Part shown: positions 28,640 through 38,743 of the stretch, in pieces
Numbering within the stretch: the first letter of the stretch is position 1
Layout of the letters: each line of letters starts with the position of its first letter
From: Comamonas sp.
Lineage (GTDB): Bacteria > Pseudomonadota > Gammaproteobacteria > Burkholderiales > Burkholderiaceae_C
Direction: 5' to 3'
Length of the DNA: 64,000 nt
Assembly (NCBI GenBank): GCA_015478895.1
Contig: JADMKK010000008.1
Location: 1 to 64,000 of the forward strand
Position numbers and translations under genes: made by a program
Notes under the pieces: model-generated
What the model was told of the DNA's origin: nothing
What the model saw: the letters and a program-made list of their open reading frames with translations, nothing else
Databases searched by the model: none

Positions 28640-29467
28640 ATGACGAACGCAGCCCTGCAAGCGCGCTACGGAAATGAAGCGCCCGGCCTGACTTTGCCTA
28701 ATCTGCCCGCGCTGGATGCCATGCTGGGCCACCGCTCGGTGCGCCACTTTCTGCGCGATGCCTTGCCTGCCCACACTATCGAAACCTTGGTCGCCGCAGC
28801 CCAATCGGCACCGACATCGTCGAACCTGCAAACCTGGAGCGTGGTTGCGGTCGAATCGCAAGAGCGCCGCGACGCTTTGGCCAATCTGGTCGGCCCGCAA
28901 AAGCATTTGGGCATCGCTCCGCTGGTGCTGGTTTTTTTGGCCGATCTCTCGCGCATTGAGCGCCTGGGCCAATCTCAGGCGCGAGACCCGGTCGGCCTGC
29001 ATTATCTGGATACCTTCTTGATGGGCGTGATCGATGCAGCCTTGGCTGCACAGAACGCCGTGGTCGCTGCCGAGGCCATGGGTCTGGGCACCGTCTATGT
29101 GGGCGGCATGCGCAACCAGCCCGAAGAAGTGGCCAAGGTGCTGGGCACACCGAAAAATGTGTTCCCCGTATTTGGCCTGGTCGTCGGCCACCCTGATCCG
29201 GCCCGCCCCGCACAAGTCAAACCGCGTTTGCCGCAAAGTGCTGTGCTGCACCGCGAGCAGTATCAGGTGCCCGCCGATCAGCACGAAGAAATCGGCAACT
29301 ACAACGAAGCCCTGCGCACCTTCATGCGCACCAATGGGATGAAGGAAGTGGACTGGAGCGCCCAAGTGGTCGAGCGTTTGAGCACGCCCGAGGCGCTGAC
29401 AGGGCGCCATCGCCTGTTTGAGGCCTTGAAGAACGCGGGCTTTAGCTATACCGACATCGAAGGCTGA
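28640..29467 (+). CDS. NADPH-dependent oxidoreductase, nitroreductase family
   Basis: MLGHRSVRHFLRDALP; AAQSAPTSSNLQTWSVV; GLGTVYVGGMRN. Confidence 0.9.
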   Translation: MTNAALQARYGNEAPGLTLPNLPALDAMLGHRSVRHFLRDALPAHTIETLVAAAQSAPTSSNLQTWSVVAVESQERRDALANLVGPQKHLGIAPLVLVFLADLSRIERLGQSQARDPVGLHYLDTFLMGVIDAALAAQNAVVAAEAMGLGTVYVGGMRNQPEEVAKVLGTPKNVFPVFGLVVGHPDPARPAQVKPRLPQSAVLHREQYQVPADQHEEIGNYNEALRTFMRTNGMKEVDWSAQVVERLSTPEALTGRHRLFEALKNAGFSYTDIEG

Positions 29468-29489
29468 GCGCACCAGCTCTTTGGAAGCC

Positions 29490-29514
29490 AGGCGCTGCGT
29501 GCAGCGCCTTTTTG
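29490..29514 (+). terminator. Terminator
   Basis: aggcgctgc gt gcagcgcct followed by tttt. Confidence 0.7.
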
Positions 29515-29530
29515 TTGCGCGGTATCTGGC

Positions 29531-29788
29531 CTAGAACCCAGCATGGCGTCGAGACTGTCCTGGGGCGAGGGTTGCCATTGGTAGCCGGCCAATGAGCGTC
29601 AACGAGCTTTGCCTGATCTTGGCGCGCGCCTGCAAACCCAGCGGCAGGCTGGTGGTGCTGGAGAACGAGGCGTAACTGGCATCGGCCTGCAGCACATAGC
29701 GGCCGCGGCGTGCGGCGCTGGTGCAGGTCAGCAGCAGGCTGCCAGTGGCCAAGGTGCTGAGCTTACGGGTGCGAGCCAAGGTATGCAT
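29531..29788 (-). CDS. Hypothetical small protein downstream of amidohydrolase
   Basis: ORF starting 8 nt after the amidohydrolase stop; no recognised domain. Confidence 0.3.
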   Translation of the reverse strand: MHTLARTRKLSTLATGSLLLTCTSAARRGRYVLQADASYASFSSTTSLPLGLQARAKIRQSSLTLIGRLPMATLAPGQSRRHAGF

Positions 29789-29795
29789 GGCGTGT

Positions 29796-31271
29796 TTACA
29801 GGGTGTTTTTGTGAATCTTCCCGCCTTTCATGATCAGGCGCAGGTGCTGTGCGGGGTCGGCCAGAAAATCGAGGCTGATGGCAGGGTCGCCATCGGCCAG
29901 TAGCAAGTCGGCCCAGGCGCCGGCAGTGATACGGCCCAGCACGCCGGGATAAGGGTTGCGTTCACCCGACATGCCGAGCAATTCTCCGTTTACCCCGGTG
30001 GCTTGGCTCAGCAGCGTCAGCGGGTCGTAAAAGCGGGTTAACTTGGCCAGTTGCTTGCCTTGGGTGTGGGTGCTCTTGGGGTTGAACAGTACGTCCGTGC
30101 CCCAGCCGGTTTTAATGCCGTATTTCTGCGCCAACGCATACGCATGGACGGTGCCTTGCGCCACCTGTGCCTGGCTGGCGCGGCGCGCAGGATCTGGGTA
30201 GGGGTTGCTGTCTTCGTCCTGCAAAAAGGGCTGCAAGCTCCACCACACGCCCTCATCGCGCATCATGCGCACACTGGCTTCATCGGCCAGCTGGCCGTGT
30301 TCAATGCATTTGACGCCTGCGCGAATGGCCCGCTGGATGCCTTTGGGCGTGTAGACGTGCGTCATCACATAGGTGTTCCAGTCGCTGGCCGCTTCCACCC
30401 CAGCACGCAGCTCGCGCTCGGTAAATTGGGTGCTGTCCAATGGGTCGTACAGCGATGCGACACCGCCGCCAGCCAGCATTTTGATCTGCGTGGCGCCCAG
30501 CATCAGTTGCTCCCGCACGCGGCGCAGCACTTGGGCTTCTCCATCGGCAATCATGGCCACGCCAGTACGCTCCACCAGGCTGAGCGGGCCGTTGTCGGCC
30601 GCCGGGATATCGCTGCGCAAGCGGAAGTCACCATGGCCCGAAGTCTGCGAAATCATGGCCCCGCTGGGGAAGATGCGCGGGCCGTCTACCAAACCCTCGT
30701 CAATGGCACGCTTGAGCGCAAACGACGGCCCACCGGCATCACGCACGGAGGTAAAGCCCCGCAGCAAGGTACGTTGGGCTTCTTGCGCCGCGACCAGATA
30801 CAGATAACCCAGGTCAGCAGACATGGCCGTCAGCTGCGAGATGCCCGCCAGCATGGTGTGCCAGTGCACATCAATCAGCCCGGGCATCAGCAGCTTGCCT
30901 TTGCAATCCAGTTGCTGTGCGCCCTCCACCGTGGTAGATGCAGGCAGCACCTCGGCAATGCGCTGGTCTTTCACCAGCACCTGCAGCCCTTGCTGCACCG
31001 CTTTGCCGCTGCCATCAAACAGGCGCAAGTTGTGCAGCAGCAAAGGACGTGCGGGGTCAAAATCCACCAGATGGTTCACGGCCTGCGCGGCGACTGGCAG
31101 CGCAAACGGTGCCAGCATGGCGGCGGCACCGCCCAGAAAATGGCGGCGCGACAGGTCTTCGGTCACGCGCAGGTGCAGCCTCTGGCACATGGGGCTGCTG
31201 CAAGGACAGGCTTGCGCACGAATAGGGCCAAAACGCCAAGGTAGCGGCGCGCTCCCGGAAAAATCAGTCAT
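29796..31271 (-). CDS. Amidohydrolase family protein with Tat-like motif
   Basis: SRRHFLGGAAAMLAPFALP; MPGLIDVHWHTML; GTDVLFNP. Confidence 0.88.
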   Translation of the reverse strand: MTDFSGSAPLPWRFGPIRAQACPCSSPMCQRLHLRVTEDLSRRHFLGGAAAMLAPFALPVAAQAVNHLVDFDPARPLLLHNLRLFDGSGKAVQQGLQVLVKDQRIAEVLPASTTVEGAQQLDCKGKLLMPGLIDVHWHTMLAGISQLTAMSADLGYLYLVAAQEAQRTLLRGFTSVRDAGGPSFALKRAIDEGLVDGPRIFPSGAMISQTSGHGDFRLRSDIPAADNGPLSLVERTGVAMIADGEAQVLRRVREQLMLGATQIKMLAGGGVASLYDPLDSTQFTERELRAGVEAASDWNTYVMTHVYTPKGIQRAIRAGVKCIEHGQLADEASVRMMRDEGVWWSLQPFLQDEDSNPYPDPARRASQAQVAQGTVHAYALAQKYGIKTGWGTDVLFNPKSTHTQGKQLAKLTRFYDPLTLLSQATGVNGELLGMSGERNPYPGVLGRITAGAWADLLLADGDPAISLDFLADPAQHLRLIMKGGKIHKNTL

Positions 31272-31395
31272 GGATAAATTCTCCCTCAAAGCCAAGGCCG
31301 AAAGCAGCGTGCCGTTTTAGGTGTCGGTGGTTCAACATGCGCGTGGGCTTGCAGCTTGCCGCATCGCTGAGCACCCACACCCACTATTGCGGTGC

Positions 31396-31782
31396 TTACT
31401 CTAGCCCGCTGATCTTCCAGCCGCCATCAGCTTGCTGGCAAAACCAGACCTTCCAGGACTCATGGCTGTTGCGCTGGCTGACTTTGGCTGAGAGCAGGCG
31501 GCACTGCCCTGCTGCGCGGGTGGTGACGGCCGCGCTGGGCGTAACTTCTACCTGTACCGGTGCCCGGTTGGCGCGGGGTGTGCTGCTCCAGGCTTGCACG
31601 GTATCTGCAGCACCCGTATTCAAAGTCTGGCCAATGAAGGTCTTGAAACCGGGAACATCTTTGGCCGGGATGTGTATCAGCACCGACTGGTTGAGCTGCA
31701 CATAAGGCATGGCCTGGGCATGCAGCGGAATGAAGAGGGCAGCAGTGATGCAGGCAGTGAGGTAGGCGGTGAAATTTTTCAT
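31396..31782 (-). CDS. Hypothetical exported protein
   Basis: MKNFTAYLTACITAALFIPLHAQA signal peptide. Confidence 0.6.
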   Translation of the reverse strand: MKNFTAYLTACITAALFIPLHAQAMPYVQLNQSVLIHIPAKDVPGFKTFIGQTLNTGAADTVQAWSSTPRANRAPVQVEVTPSAAVTTRAAGQCRLLSAKVSQRNSHESWKVWFCQQADGGWKISGLE

Positions 31783-31968
31783 GCCTGCGATGGTGACACA
31801 GGCGCTGGGCGCAGCCTGCGCCCAAGGCACCAAAGCCATGCAAATTGCGGCATTGACTGTCAGCGGCTGCGCAGGAATTGCGACGGGCGGTAGGTCATGT
31901 CAACGAGAAAAGGCTCCATGCAGGAGCCTTGGGGGGAGAGGGCTGTCGTCCAGCGTAAGGGCGCTGCT

Positions 31969-32430
31969 TCAGTCTTGCGCGTAGGGGTCTGCAAACCCCA
32001 TTTCTTCCATGATTTCCGTCTCGTAGGCTTCCATCTCGTCGGCGTCGGCTTCGCTGGTTTCGTGGTCCCAGCCTTGGGCGTGCAGCGTGCCGTGCACGAT
32101 CATGTGGGCATAGTGCTCTTGGAGCGTCTTGTTTTGCTCCTGCGCCTCACGCTCAATGACAGGACCACAGATCACCAGATCAGCCTGCACAGTAGGCTCG
32201 TACTGGTAATTGAAGGTCAGCACATTGGTGGCGTAGTCTTTTTTGCGGTACTGCAGATTCAGCGCCTGCCCCTCTTCGATACCGACGATGCGCACAGCCA
32301 TTTCAGCGTCCACCGCCAGGGCATGCTGGATCCACTGGGTGACTTTTGCTTCGGTCAGTAAAGCACGGTGCGCGGCTTCGTTATCGAAAGTGCCGAACTG
32401 CAGGGAAAGATCGAGATGATTCAAAGACAT
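31969..32430 (-). CDS. ybeY: Endoribonuclease YbeY
   Basis: NVLTFNYQYEPTVQADLVICGPVIERE; MIVHGTLHAQGWDHETSEADADEMEAYE. Confidence 0.94.
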   Translation of the reverse strand: MSLNHLDLSLQFGTFDNEAAHRALLTEAKVTQWIQHALAVDAEMAVRIVGIEEGQALNLQYRKKDYATNVLTFNYQYEPTVQADLVICGPVIEREAQEQNKTLQEHYAHMIVHGTLHAQGWDHETSEADADEMEAYETEIMEEMGFADPYAQD

Positions 32431-32434
32431 TTTG

Positions 32435-32470
32435 GGGTCTAGCCCTTATGGTGCAAGGGCTAGTAGCTAT
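32435..32470. repeat. Short hairpin repeat family copy between phoH-like gene and ybeY
   Basis: ggggtctagcccttatggtgcaagggctagtagcta. Confidence 0.8.
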
Positions 32471-32482
32471 CAATAAGTTTTT

Positions 32483-33424
32483 TTAGATGCGGCTGCGGCC
32501 ACTGGCGTCGTAGGCATCGACAATGCGCGCCACCATCGGGTGGCGCACCACGTCCACGGTGGTGAAGCGGTTGATCGAGATGCCCTGCACGCGCTTGAGC
32601 ACGCGCTCGGCATCGATCAGGCCGCTCATGGCACCCTTGGGCAGGTCGATCTGACTGACATCGCCCGTGACCACCGCCTTGGCGCCAAAGCCGATGCGGG
32701 TCAGAAACATTTTCATCTGCTCGGGCGTGGTGTTTTGCGCTTCGTCCAAGATGACAAACGCGTTGTTCAGCGTGCGCCCGCGCATAAAGGCCAAAGGTGC
32801 AATTTCCAGCGCGTTGCGCTCGAAAGCTTTTTGCACTTTCTCGTAACCCATCAGGTCGTACAGCGCGTCGTACAGGGGGCGCAGATAGGGATCGACCTTT
32901 TGCGTCAGATCGCCTGGCAAAAAGCCCAGACGTTCACCCGCTTCCACGGCGGGGCGCGTCAGCACAATGCGCTGCACGGCGCTGCGCTCCAGCGCATCCA
33001 CCGCGCTGGCCACGGCCAGATAGGTTTTGCCCGTACCCGCCGGGCCAATGCCGAAGGTGATGTCGTGCGCGGCAATGTTTTGCAGGTACAGCGCCTGGTT
33101 GGGCGTGCGTGCGCGCAGGTCGGTGCGGCGGGTGGTCAGCTGAACGGCATCGGGGTTCACCTCGATCATCTCGGCGTCCCCAGCCAGCATGAGCTGCAGG
33201 GTTTCTTCCTTGATGGGGCGATCGGCTTGCTCGTACAGCGCCTGAAGCAGTTCCATGGCTTGCTGGGCTTTGGCCTTGAGGCCGTCCACCTTGAACTGCT
33301 CGTGGCGGTGTGCAATTTTGACCTGCAGACCCGTTTCAATGGTGCGCAAATGCGCGTCAGCCGGACCACAAAGGTTGCCCAGGCGAAGGTTGTTGTGCGG
33401 TGTAAAAGTGTGGCGCAAGATCAC
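32483..33424 (-). CDS. PhoH family ATPase (GTG start proposed)
   Basis: [55 protein letters not shown]. Confidence 0.92.
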   Translation of the reverse strand: MILRHTFTPHNNLRLGNLCGPADAHLRTIETGLQVKIAHRHEQFKVDGLKAKAQQAMELLQALYEQADRPIKEETLQLMLAGDAEMIEVNPDAVQLTTRRTDLRARTPNQALYLQNIAAHDITFGIGPAGTGKTYLAVASAVDALERSAVQRIVLTRPAVEAGERLGFLPGDLTQKVDPYLRPLYDALYDLMGYEKVQKAFERNALEIAPLAFMRGRTLNNAFVILDEAQNTTPEQMKMFLTRIGFGAKAVVTGDVSQIDLPKGAMSGLIDAERVLKRVQGISINRFTTVDVVRHPMVARIVDAYDASGRSRI

Positions 33425-33475
33425 GCTGATAATTCCCTTAAGGAAGGCTGCCGCTGGTGGCGGCAAAGGATCGCA

Positions 33476-34054
33476 ATGATAGGCAAATTGACTGGCACGC
33501 TGCTCGAAAAGAACCCACCCCAAGTCCTCGTGGACTGCCATGGTGTGGGCTACGAAGTGCAGGTGCCCATGAGCACGTTCTACAATCTGCCCGCGCTGGG
33601 CGAAAAGATCAGCCTGCTGACACACTTTATCGTGCGCGAAGATGCCCAGCTGCTGTATGGGTTTGCCAGCCCGTCAGAGCGTCAGACATTCCGGGAGCTG
33701 ATCAAGGTCAGCGGCGTGGGGCCGCGCATGGCGCTGTCGCTGCTCAGCGGTATGGGCATTGACGATCTGGTGCAAGCCATTGCGTTGCAGGAAGTGGGTC
33801 GCTTGGTCAAAGTGCCCGGTGTTGGCAAGAAGACCGCCGAGCGCCTGCTGCTCGAACTCAAAGGCAAGCTGGGCGATGCAGTGGTCGGCACTGCCGGCGC
33901 TCAAGTCAAAAGCGATGCGCAGTCGGACATTCTGCAAGCGCTGCTGGCGCTGGGCTATTCGGACAAGGAAGCGGCCCTCAGCCTCAAAGCCCTGCCCGCC
34001 GATGTGGGCGTGAGCGACGGTATCAAGATGGCCCTGAAGGCTTTGGCAAAGTAA
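33476..34054 (+). CDS. ruvA: Holliday junction branch migration protein RuvA
   Basis: [56 protein letters not shown]. Confidence 0.96.
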   Translation: MIGKLTGTLLEKNPPQVLVDCHGVGYEVQVPMSTFYNLPALGEKISLLTHFIVREDAQLLYGFASPSERQTFRELIKVSGVGPRMALSLLSGMGIDDLVQAIALQEVGRLVKVPGVGKKTAERLLLELKGKLGDAVVGTAGAQVKSDAQSDILQALLALGYSDKEAALSLKALPADVGVSDGIKMALKALAK

Positions 34055-34060
34055 TCGCCC

Positions 34061-35200
34061 ATGAGCATCCATACCGAAGATTTTGGCGAGGACTTTGCCC
34101 CCGCGCCCCAGCGCAAGCCGCGTGCCAAGGCACAGGCTACCGCTACCGCCATCGATGCGCAGCCCGAGCCTGCAGTGCGCAGCGCCACCATCTCGCCGGC
34201 GCCGGTCAATAAAAATGAAGAAGTGCTGGAGCGTGCTTTGCGCCCCAAGCTGCTGGACGAGTACGTAGGCCAGGAAAAAGCCCGCGAGCAACTGGAAATC
34301 TTTATTGGAGCTGCCAAAAAGCGGGGGGAATCGCTCGACCATGTCCTGCTGTTTGGCCCGCCTGGGCTGGGCAAAACCACGCTCAGTCACATCATTGCGG
34401 CCGAGCTGGGCGTGAACCTGCGCCAGACTTCTGGCCCCGTACTGGAAAAGCCCAAGGACTTGGCGGCGCTGCTGACCAATCTGGAAGCCAATGATGTGCT
34501 GTTCATTGACGAAATTCACCGCCTCAGCCCGGTGGTCGAAGAAATTCTCTACCCCGCGCTGGAGGATTTTCAGATCGACATCATGATTGGCGAAGGCCCG
34601 GCGGCGCGCTCCATCAAACTGGACTTGCAACCCTTCACGCTGGTCGGTGCCACGACGCGTGCCGGCATGCTGACCAACCCGCTGCGCGACCGCTTTGGCA
34701 TCGTGGCGCGACTGGAGTTTTACAACACCGAAGAATTGGCCCGCATTGTCAAGCGCAGCGCCAGTTTGCTGGGCGCGCCCATCGATGCCGAGGGCGCGCA
34801 AGAGGTGGCCAACCGTTCGCGGGGTACGCCGCGCATTGCCAACCGCCTGCTGCGCCGGGTGCGTGACTACGCCGATGTCAAAGGCGACGGCACCATCACC
34901 CAGGAAATTGCACGCAAGGCGCTGGCCATGCTGGATGTGGACCCACGCGGCTTTGACGTGATGGACCGCAAACTGCTGGAAGCCGTGGTACATCGCTTTG
35001 ATGGTGGCCCGGTGGGCGTGGACAACATTGCCGCCAGCATTGGCGAGGATGCAGGCACCATCGAAGATGTGATTGAGCCTTACCTGATTCAGCAAGGCTA
35101 TCTGCAGCGCACGCCGCGTGGGCGCATTGCCACCAAGGCAGCGTACGAGCACCTGGGGCTGGTGGTGCCGCAAACCGCTGGATCGCTATTCAACGAATAA
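34061..35200 (+). CDS. ruvB: Holliday junction branch migration helicase RuvB
   Basis: [44 protein letters not shown]. Confidence 0.97.
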   Translation: MSIHTEDFGEDFAPAPQRKPRAKAQATATAIDAQPEPAVRSATISPAPVNKNEEVLERALRPKLLDEYVGQEKAREQLEIFIGAAKKRGESLDHVLLFGPPGLGKTTLSHIIAAELGVNLRQTSGPVLEKPKDLAALLTNLEANDVLFIDEIHRLSPVVEEILYPALEDFQIDIMIGEGPAARSIKLDLQPFTLVGATTRAGMLTNPLRDRFGIVARLEFYNTEELARIVKRSASLLGAPIDAEGAQEVANRSRGTPRIANRLLRRVRDYADVKGDGTITQEIARKALAMLDVDPRGFDVMDRKLLEAVVHRFDGGPVGVDNIAASIGEDAGTIEDVIEPYLIQQGYLQRTPRGRIATKAAYEHLGLVVPQTAGSLFNE

Positions 35201-35237
35201 AGCAATTGTCTGGCGCAGCCGCTGTGCGTGGCGTGCC

Positions 35238-36524
35238 ATGCTGCGCGCAGCACTGGGAGACGTTCTGTTGAGCACCGAAAAAACTACCCCTTCTGTTTCA
35301 TCGCCCGCCAGCCGCAGGCGCTGGTGGCTGGGCTTGGGCGTGGTCATTATTTTGCTGGGTGGCGCTTACTGGGGGCTGCAAAAGTGGCGTGGGCCACAAG
35401 TGCCAGCAGTGCAGGTGCAAAGCCAGCCCCTGGTGCGCACGCTGCAGTTTTCTGCGCGCGTGCAAACCCGTTCGCGCGTGGGTGTGGGCAGCACGGTGGT
35501 GGGGCGTGTCGAGCAAGTCGCTGTACGTGAAGGTGATGGCGTGGCGGCAGGGCAATGGCTGGTGCAGCTGGAATCCGCTGAGTTAGAGGCGGCAGTGTCG
35601 CAATCCCAGGCCAGCTTGGCACAGGCGCAGGCGCAACTGAGCAATGTGCGCAGCAACAGCCGCATTGGCAACCAGGCCCAGGTGGCGCAGGCGCAGGCCA
35701 GCGTGGTACAGGCGCAATCGGACTGGGCACGCAACCAGCAACTGGTGGAGCAAGGCTTTCTCAGCCGCGCCGCGCTGGATGAAAAGCGCAAGGCGCTGGA
35801 TGTCGCCCAGGCCCAGTTGCAGGCGGCGCAGGCGCAAGCAGCAGCATCGGCCGATGGGGGCGCGGAGCTGAAGGTCGCAGAGGCTCAGGTGCTGCAAGCC
35901 CAAGCCGCACTGCAGGCCGCACGGGTCAAGCTCGAACAGACACGCATTACCGCGCCCAGTGCGGGCAAGGTGTTGCTGCGCGATGTGGAGCAGGGCCAGA
36001 TCGTGCAGCCGGGCACGGCGCTGCTGCAGTTGGCGCTGGAAGGCAGCACACAGATCGTGGCGCAGGTGGATGAGCGTTTCCTGGAGCAACTGCGTGAAGG
36101 TCAAAGCGCCCAGGTCGTGGCCGACGCCTTTGCCAGCCAGCGTCTGGCGGCCAAGGTGCTCTCCATTGCGCCGAGCGTGGACGCGCAGCGCGGTGCGGTG
36201 GAAGTGAAGCTGGCGCTGCAAGAAGCTGCGCCCGCCTTTTTGCGCGAAGACATGACGCTGTCGGTGTCCGTGGAAACGGGCAGAGAAGAACAGGCGTTGG
36301 TGCTGCCGCTGCAAGCGCTGCAGGGCGCACGGGAAGGCAGTGTGCAAGCCCAGGTGCTGGTGCTCGATGGCGGGCATGCCACCGCCAAGTCGGTGCAGGT
36401 GGGCCTGCGCACCTTGCAGGCCGCGCAGATCACGCAAGGCTTGCAGGCCGGTGAAACCGTGTTGCTGCCGCCAGCCAAAGAGGGCCAGCGGGTGCGTGCC
36501 CAGCCGCCAGCGAAAGCCCACTGA
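35238..36524 (+). CDS. Efflux periplasmic adaptor (HlyD/MacA-like)
   Basis: N-terminal TM, coiled-coil repeats, lipoyl and beta-barrel segments; precedes ABC permease and ATPase. Start uncertain. Confidence 0.9.
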   Translation: MLRAALGDVLLSTEKTTPSVSSPASRRRWWLGLGVVIILLGGAYWGLQKWRGPQVPAVQVQSQPLVRTLQFSARVQTRSRVGVGSTVVGRVEQVAVREGDGVAAGQWLVQLESAELEAAVSQSQASLAQAQAQLSNVRSNSRIGNQAQVAQAQASVVQAQSDWARNQQLVEQGFLSRAALDEKRKALDVAQAQLQAAQAQAAASADGGAELKVAEAQVLQAQAALQAARVKLEQTRITAPSAGKVLLRDVEQGQIVQPGTALLQLALEGSTQIVAQVDERFLEQLREGQSAQVVADAFASQRLAAKVLSIAPSVDAQRGAVEVKLALQEAAPAFLREDMTLSVSVETGREEQALVLPLQALQGAREGSVQAQVLVLDGGHATAKSVQVGLRTLQAAQITQGLQAGETVLLPPAKEGQRVRAQPPAKAH

Positions 36525-37756
36525 TGGGGTCGCGCGTGCCTCTGGGCTTTGAATGGAGTGTGGCCCTGCGTTTCCTGCGCGAGGGGCGCATGCAAAGCCT
36601 GCTCATCGTGGCAGGCGTGGCGGCCGGTGTCGCGGTCATCACCTATATCGCAGCGCTGATTCAAGGGCTGCAATCGAACACGGTGGACAAAACCTTGGGC
36701 ACGCAGGCGCACATCAGCCTGCGCGCGCCCGATGATCTGGTCACGCCCATTGCGCTGGCGGCAGGCAATGCTGTGGAGCTGAGTGACACGCAACCGCGTG
36801 CGCAGCGGCTGCGCTCGGTGGCCAACTGGCAGCAGTTGCTGCCGGTGCTCGAAGAGGTGCCGGGCGTGGTGGCCGTGTCGCCCATGGTGTCTGGTTCTGG
36901 CCTGGCGTTGCGTGGAGAAGCTTCGCAATCCATTGCACTGATGGGCGTGGAGCTGGAGCGCTACCAGCGCATTGTCAATCTGCGTGAAAAGATCGTTGCA
37001 GGTACGTGGGGCTTGCAGCCGGGCGACGCCATGATTGGGACTGAGCTGGCCAAAGATCTGGGTGTGCGCGCAGGGGATCGTTTCACCATCGACACGGGCA
37101 ATGTGACCGAATCGGTGCGTGTGACCGCGCTGATCGATATGGGCGTCAAAGATTTGAACCGCCGCACCGTCATCATCGGGCTGCGCAGTGCGCAAAGCCT
37201 GCTGGGCGTGCCCGGCGGTGCGACGGTGCTGGAGATGCAGGTGGCCGATGTCTGGCAGGCCGATGGCATTGCCCAGCAACTGCGCGCACGCTACCCCTAC
37301 AAGGTCGAAAGCTGGCAGGACACCAATGCGCAACTGCTGTCCGCGCTGAATGCCCAGAGCATCAGCACGGCAGTGATTCGTGGCGTGGTGCTGATTGTGG
37401 TGGTGCTGGGCATTGCCAGTGTGCTGGTGGTCAGCGTGGTGCAAAAGCGCCGCGAGATCGGCATCTTGCGCGCCATGGGCACCACGCGCGGGCAGGTGCT
37501 GCGCGTGTTTTTGCTTCAGGGCGCGGTGGTGGGGGCGCTGGGGTCGGTACTGGGCGTGGCGCTGTCCTGGGCCTTGATTGCAGTCTTTACGGCCTTTGTG
37601 CGCGGTGAAGATGGTGGACCCTTATTTCCGATTGTGCTGGGCTGGAGCGATGTGGTGTCGGCCACACTCACCGCCACCGTGTGCGGCGTGCTGGCAGCGG
37701 TGATGCCAGCGCGCAGCGCTGCCAGCATGGACCCAGCGCAAGCCATACGGGTGTAA
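36524..37756 (+). CDS. ABC transporter permease (FtsX/MacB-type)
   Basis: VVSVVQKRREIGILRAMGTTRGQVLRVFLLQG. Confidence 0.92.
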   Translation: MGSRVPLGFEWSVALRFLREGRMQSLLIVAGVAAGVAVITYIAALIQGLQSNTVDKTLGTQAHISLRAPDDLVTPIALAAGNAVELSDTQPRAQRLRSVANWQQLLPVLEEVPGVVAVSPMVSGSGLALRGEASQSIALMGVELERYQRIVNLREKIVAGTWGLQPGDAMIGTELAKDLGVRAGDRFTIDTGNVTESVRVTALIDMGVKDLNRRTVIIGLRSAQSLLGVPGGATVLEMQVADVWQADGIAQQLRARYPYKVESWQDTNAQLLSALNAQSISTAVIRGVVLIVVVLGIASVLVVSVVQKRREIGILRAMGTTRGQVLRVFLLQGAVVGALGSVLGVALSWALIAVFTAFVRGEDGGPLFPIVLGWSDVVSATLTATVCGVLAAVMPARSAASMDPAQAIRV

Positions 37757-37758
37757 GC

Positions 37759-38484
37759 ATGGCTGCTGAAAAAAATCCTTCAACCTCGCCGCTCTTGCGG
37801 TTGCAAGACGTGCGCAAGTCGTACAACGTCGGCCAGCCCAATGAAGTGGAAGTGCTGCACGGCGTGAACCTGCAAGTGCAGGCGGGTGAATTTATTGCGC
37901 TGGTGGGGCCTTCCGGCTCGGGCAAAAGTACCTTGCTCAATGTGCTGGGCCTGCTGGAGCGCATGACGGCGGGCAGCTACCAGTTGCAGGGCCAGGAAAC
38001 CAGCCACCTTGACGACGATGGACTGACGCTGCTGCGCCGCCAGAGCCTGGGCTTTGTCTTCCAGTTTCATCACCTGTTGCCCGCATTTACCGCGCTGGAA
38101 AACGTGACGCTGCCCGCGTTGATGGCGCAAGGCGCAGTCCATGCACAAGACAAAGCGCGCGCTACCGAGTTGCTCAAGGCGGTGGGACTGGCTGATGCGC
38201 TGCACAAGAAACCGTCGGAGCTCTCCGGCGGCATGCAGCAGCGCGTGGCCATTGCGCGGGCGCTGGTGCACCGGCCCCCTTTGGTGCTGGCCGATGAGCC
38301 TACGGGGAATCTGGACACGCAGTCCTCGCAGGACGTGTTCGCCTTGCTGCGCGAAATCCATGCTGAACAGGGCACGGCGTTTTTGATCATTACCCACGAC
38401 CCGCGCCTGGCCGGGCGCTGTGACCGTCTGGTGGAAATTGTGGATGGCTTGATTGCGCAAGACACGCACACGCCAAATTCATAG
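37759..38484 (+). CDS. ABC transporter ATP-binding protein (LolD/MacB-type)
   Basis: [48 protein letters not shown]. Confidence 0.94.
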   Translation: MAAEKNPSTSPLLRLQDVRKSYNVGQPNEVEVLHGVNLQVQAGEFIALVGPSGSGKSTLLNVLGLLERMTAGSYQLQGQETSHLDDDGLTLLRRQSLGFVFQFHHLLPAFTALENVTLPALMAQGAVHAQDKARATELLKAVGLADALHKKPSELSGGMQQRVAIARALVHRPPLVLADEPTGNLDTQSSQDVFALLREIHAEQGTAFLIITHDPRLAGRCDRLVEIVDGLIAQDTHTPNS

Positions 38485-38490
38485 TGTTTT

Positions 38491-38527
38491 AGGCCTCTAG
38501 CCCATATAAACAAAGGGCTTGTAGCTC
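38491..38527. repeat. Short hairpin repeat family copy
   Basis: aggcctctagcccatataaacaaagggcttgtagctc. Confidence 0.7.
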
Positions 38528-38743
38528 ATTTATTTCAAGTGGCGTGTCGCACCTGCCGCATGCCCTGCACGCTGTGCCACTGCGCCAGGTAGTCGCTGCT
38601 GCAGGCGCAGTTTGCCAGTGGCGCAAAGCCACTCTGCCCGGCATTCTCGGGTGTCGGTGGAGTTTCGTGGTTTCCCTTAAAATTGCAGCCCTTCACCCTC
38701 TCGCAACGCGCGGCAGCAGCCGTGCCTGAATAGTCCCCATCCA

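Noticed and set aside
33674-35173. 499-aa minus-strand ORF over ruvAB
   Set aside because: Shadow ORF opposite highly conserved ruvA and ruvB.
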